Assembly (NCBI GenBank): GCA_937967805.1
Contig: CALBTC010000472.1
Location: forward strand, 1 to 7,736
Origin: an uncultured Anaerolineaceae bacterium
Lineage (GTDB): Bacteria; Chloroflexota; Anaerolineae; Promineifilales; Promineifilaceae
DNA: 7,736 nucleotides
Direction: 5' to 3'
Position numbers and translations under genes: made by a program. The notes beneath the pieces were generated by a model. It did no database searches. It was given only the letters and a program-made list of their open reading frames with translations, and was not told the origin of the DNA. Shown piece after piece: positions 6,245-7,736 of this stretch (its first letter is position 1; each line of letters opens with the position of its first letter).

Positions 6245-6305
6245 AGACCCTAAGGGTTTTTCAGCCTCAATACCTAAACCACTTACAATTAAACCCTTAG
6301 GGTCT
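6245..6305. repeat. Perfect 15-bp inverted repeat in the leader of the second M16 gene
   Basis: AGACCCTAAGGGTTT (6245-6259) and AAACCCTTAGGGTCT (6291-6305) are exact reverse complements with a 31-base spacer. Each arm also contains an 11-mer ACCCTWAGGGT (6247-6257 and 6293-6303) that is palindromic apart from its central base. A TACAAT box lies in the spacer. This could be a pair of operator sites flanking a promoter, or a stable RNA hairpin in the leader. The first arm alone is a small hairpin followed by T5, so weak termination of the upstream transcript is a further option. Confidence 0.75.
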
Positions 6306-6321
6306 TACGACCGGAAAACAT

Positions 6322-7596
6322 ATGACCATTTCTCACAACTATCCCAGCAGCGCCACCATTCATCGTGAAACGCTGCCCAACGGCATTACGGTGCTGGTTT
6401 ATGAACGCTCCGGCTCGCAATCCGTGATGATTGAGGGCTATTTGCCCGCTGGCGCGCTGGCCGAAACGGCCGCACAGAGCGGCTTGGCCAACTACACGGC
6501 CGTTTCCCTCATGCGCGGCAGCCAGAACCACAGCTTCGACGACATTTACGAAAAGCTGGAAGCCGTCGGTGCCGAACTCAGCTTCAGCAGCGGCTACCAC
6601 CTCACGTCGCTGTCGGCGCAATGCCTGGCCGAAGATGCCGACCTGGTGCTGAATTTGCTGGCCGACGTAGTGCGCCAGCCCGTCTTTCCCGAACCATTGC
6701 TCAACCAGCTTAAGGGACAAATCATCACTGGCCTGCAAATGCGAGCCAACGACACGCAGCACATGGCCAGCCGCACGCTGCGCGAACTAATCTATCCGAA
6801 TCATCCATACGGCCGTTCCCAAAATGGCTCATTGCAAACCGTGCCTACGCTCAGCGTAGCCGATGTTAAGCAATTTCACGCGAATCATTACGGACCGCAG
6901 GGCATGGTCATCTGCTTTGTCGGCGCATTGACACCGGCGCAAGCGGTGGCTAAAGTCAATGCCGTTTTGGGCGATTGGCACAACGATGCACAACAGCCCA
7001 TGCCCGCCCTGCCGGAATTGATGCTGCCAGACGACCGTCTCCAGCGCCACCACCCCATGCCCGACAAATACCAGAGCGATATCGCCCTGGGCCGTCCCGG
7101 CCCGCCGCGCAATGCGCCCGACTATCTGGCCGCCAGCCTGATGAACACCGTTTTGGGCGTCTTTGGCATGATGGGGCGCATCGGCAAAAACGTGCGCGAG
7201 GCACAGGGATTGGCTTATTACGCTTACAGCAGTTTGCAGGGCGGGCTGGGTCCCGGCGCCTGGCTGGCCGCTGCCGGCGTTGCCCCAGACAAGGTGGAAC
7301 AGGCTACCAACAGCATTTTGGACGAGATCGCCCGCATCCAAAACGAACGCGTCCCTGTTGAAGAATTGGCCGACAGCCAGGCGTACCGCATCGGCTCGCT
7401 GCCGGTGGGGCTGGAAACCAACAGCGGCATCGCCAACGTCATCACCGACATGGAGCTGTACGATTGGGGATTGGATTATCTGCTGGAGTATCCTGACCTG
7501 GTGCGGGCCATCACGTCGGACCAGGTGCAGGCGGCTGCCCAAAAATACCTCAGCACAGAGCATTTGGGCATCGCCGTCGCCGGACCAGAAATTTAA
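6322..7596 (+). CDS. M16 family peptidase-like protein, zinc site lost (non-catalytic subunit)
   Basis: 424 residues with the two-domain M16 fold pattern: LPNGITVLV near the start, GLANYTAVSLMRGS in place of the active-site helix, LIYPNHPYGRS, and FHANHYGPQGMVICFVGAL. Aligned with the HxxEH helix of the gene at 2293, the ligands become Asn 57, Ala 60 and Val 61, so no zinc can bind. The second domain keeps V-R292-E-A-Q-G-L-A-Y-Y (291-300), the Arg/Tyr strand that holds substrate in M16 heterodimers. It therefore looks like the alpha-type partner of the active protein. No signal peptide is seen. A stop at 6298-6300 in the same frame rules out an upstream start. The ribosome site is weak (GGAA, 6313-6316). 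It is separated from its likely partner by the lipoprotein, CLC and methyltransferase genes. Confidence 0.9.
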   Translation: MTISHNYPSSATIHRETLPNGITVLVYERSGSQSVMIEGYLPAGALAETAAQSGLANYTAVSLMRGSQNHSFDDIYEKLEAVGAELSFSSGYHLTSLSAQCLAEDADLVLNLLADVVRQPVFPEPLLNQLKGQIITGLQMRANDTQHMASRTLRELIYPNHPYGRSQNGSLQTVPTLSVADVKQFHANHYGPQGMVICFVGALTPAQAVAKVNAVLGDWHNDAQQPMPALPELMLPDDRLQRHHPMPDKYQSDIALGRPGPPRNAPDYLAASLMNTVLGVFGMMGRIGKNVREAQGLAYYAYSSLQGGLGPGAWLAAAGVAPDKVEQATNSILDEIARIQNERVPVEELADSQAYRIGSLPVGLETNSGIANVITDMELYDWGLDYLLEYPDLVRAITSDQVQAAAQKYLSTEHLGIAVAGPEI

Positions 7597-7601
7597 GCTT
7601 T

Positions 7602-7661
7602 GCCACAGAGATCACAGAGAATTTAGAGACTTTTCTCAGCGTCCTCTGCGTTCTCCGCGGT
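7602..7661. repeat. Imperfect hairpin built of 9-bp units, dispersed-repeat type
   Basis: The left arm has three 9-base units starting at 7602, 7611 and 7620, each ending in GAG; the first two share the core CACAGAG. The right arm has three 9-base units starting at 7635, 7644 and 7653, each beginning CTC, which are roughly the reverse complement of the left units. I recognise the CACAGAG / CTCTGNGTTCTC style from intergenic repeats scattered through many bacterial genomes. It fills nearly all the gap before acpS. Confidence 0.6.
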
Positions 7662-7681
7662 AAAAATTTTAAGGAAGGAAT

Positions 7682-7736
7682 ATGCTCGCCGTTGGCGTAG
7701 ACATGATCGAAACAGCCCGCATTGAGCGGGGCATTG
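7682..7736 (+). CDS. acpS: Holo-[acyl-carrier-protein] synthase, 3' end cut by the window edge
   Basis: Only the first 18 residues are visible. They read M-L-A-V-G-V-D-M-I-E-T-A-R-I-E-R-G-I. This matches the AcpS start (G-x-D-I-V-E-I-x-R-I-E), in which the Asp (residue 7) binds the metal and the Glu/Arg pair follows. AcpS moves 4'-phosphopantetheine from coenzyme A to a serine of acyl carrier protein, activating it for fatty acid synthesis. A strong ribosome site, AAGGAAGGA (7671-7679), precedes the ATG. No clear terminator or promoter is visible between it and the upstream M16 gene, only the repeat. The identification rests on a short but very characteristic N-terminus. Confidence 0.85.
   Translation, partial: MLAVGVDMIETARIERGI

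Larger units (their letters stand above)
1288..6816. repeat. Interspersed palindrome ACGGCCGT, ten copies
   Basis: Exact copies start at 1288, 1383, 3525, 3712, 3900, 4019, 5377, 5622, 6496 and 6809. The core CGGCCG occurs about 20 times between 43 and 6815, and half of these carry the A...T flanks. All ten octamers lie inside genes, in all three codon phases. Confidence 0.8.

Noticed and set aside
6245..6305. Miniature transposable element with terminal inverted repeats
   Set aside because: No matching target duplication flanks the arms, and the near-palindromic arms fit protein sites or an RNA hairpin better.
6829..7563. Minus-strand open frame of 244 codons
   Set aside because: It is antisense to the conserved second domain of the M16 protein and shows no domain or ribosome site.

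Overview
All recognisable genes in this window lie on the + strand. The window is a piece of a bacterial chromosome with fairly GC-rich coding sequence (57% in one 60-base stretch counted by hand). My best guess is a member of the Chloroflexota, Anaerolineae-like. This rests on the gene mix (paired M16 peptidases, a CLC protein with a C-terminal TrkA_C domain, a DUF433/DUF5615 pair) and the style of the intergenic repeats. It is an inference, and no marker gene here settles it.

Layout. The 3' part of a UDP-glucose/nucleotide-sugar 6-dehydrogenase (1-1442) ends at a strong intrinsic terminator. Then comes an AT-rich island (about 1500-2290) with an intact DUF433 antitoxin-like gene, a second strong terminator-like hairpin, and a truncated DUF5615 PIN-like toxin remnant. 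A promoter with a perfect extended -10 box (2247-2255) then heads a tight cluster. It holds a catalytically complete M16 zinc peptidase (2293-3579), a previously easy-to-miss 52-residue lipoprotein (3592-3750), a CLC-family anion transporter fused to a TrkA_C domain (3747-5519) and a class I SAM methyltransferase (5521-6216). After a 105-base spacer with a perfect 15-bp inverted repeat comes a second M16 protein that has lost all its zinc ligands (6322-7596). The window closes with a dispersed-type repeat and the first 18 codons of acpS (7682 onward).

How the genes fit together. The two M16 proteins look like the catalytic and non-catalytic halves of a heterodimeric processing protease. Unusually, they are separated by a membrane module: a lipoprotein whose stop overlaps the CLC start (ATGA), then the methyltransferase one base after the CLC stop. 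The CLC protein lacks both the gating and the internal proton glutamate of the exchangers, so it may be a true channel.

The strongest signal that gene annotation does not explain is the palindrome ACGGCCGT. It occurs ten times in 7.7 kb, in every coding frame, where well under one copy would be expected. This resembles the HIP1 phenomenon of cyanobacteria but with a different sequence.
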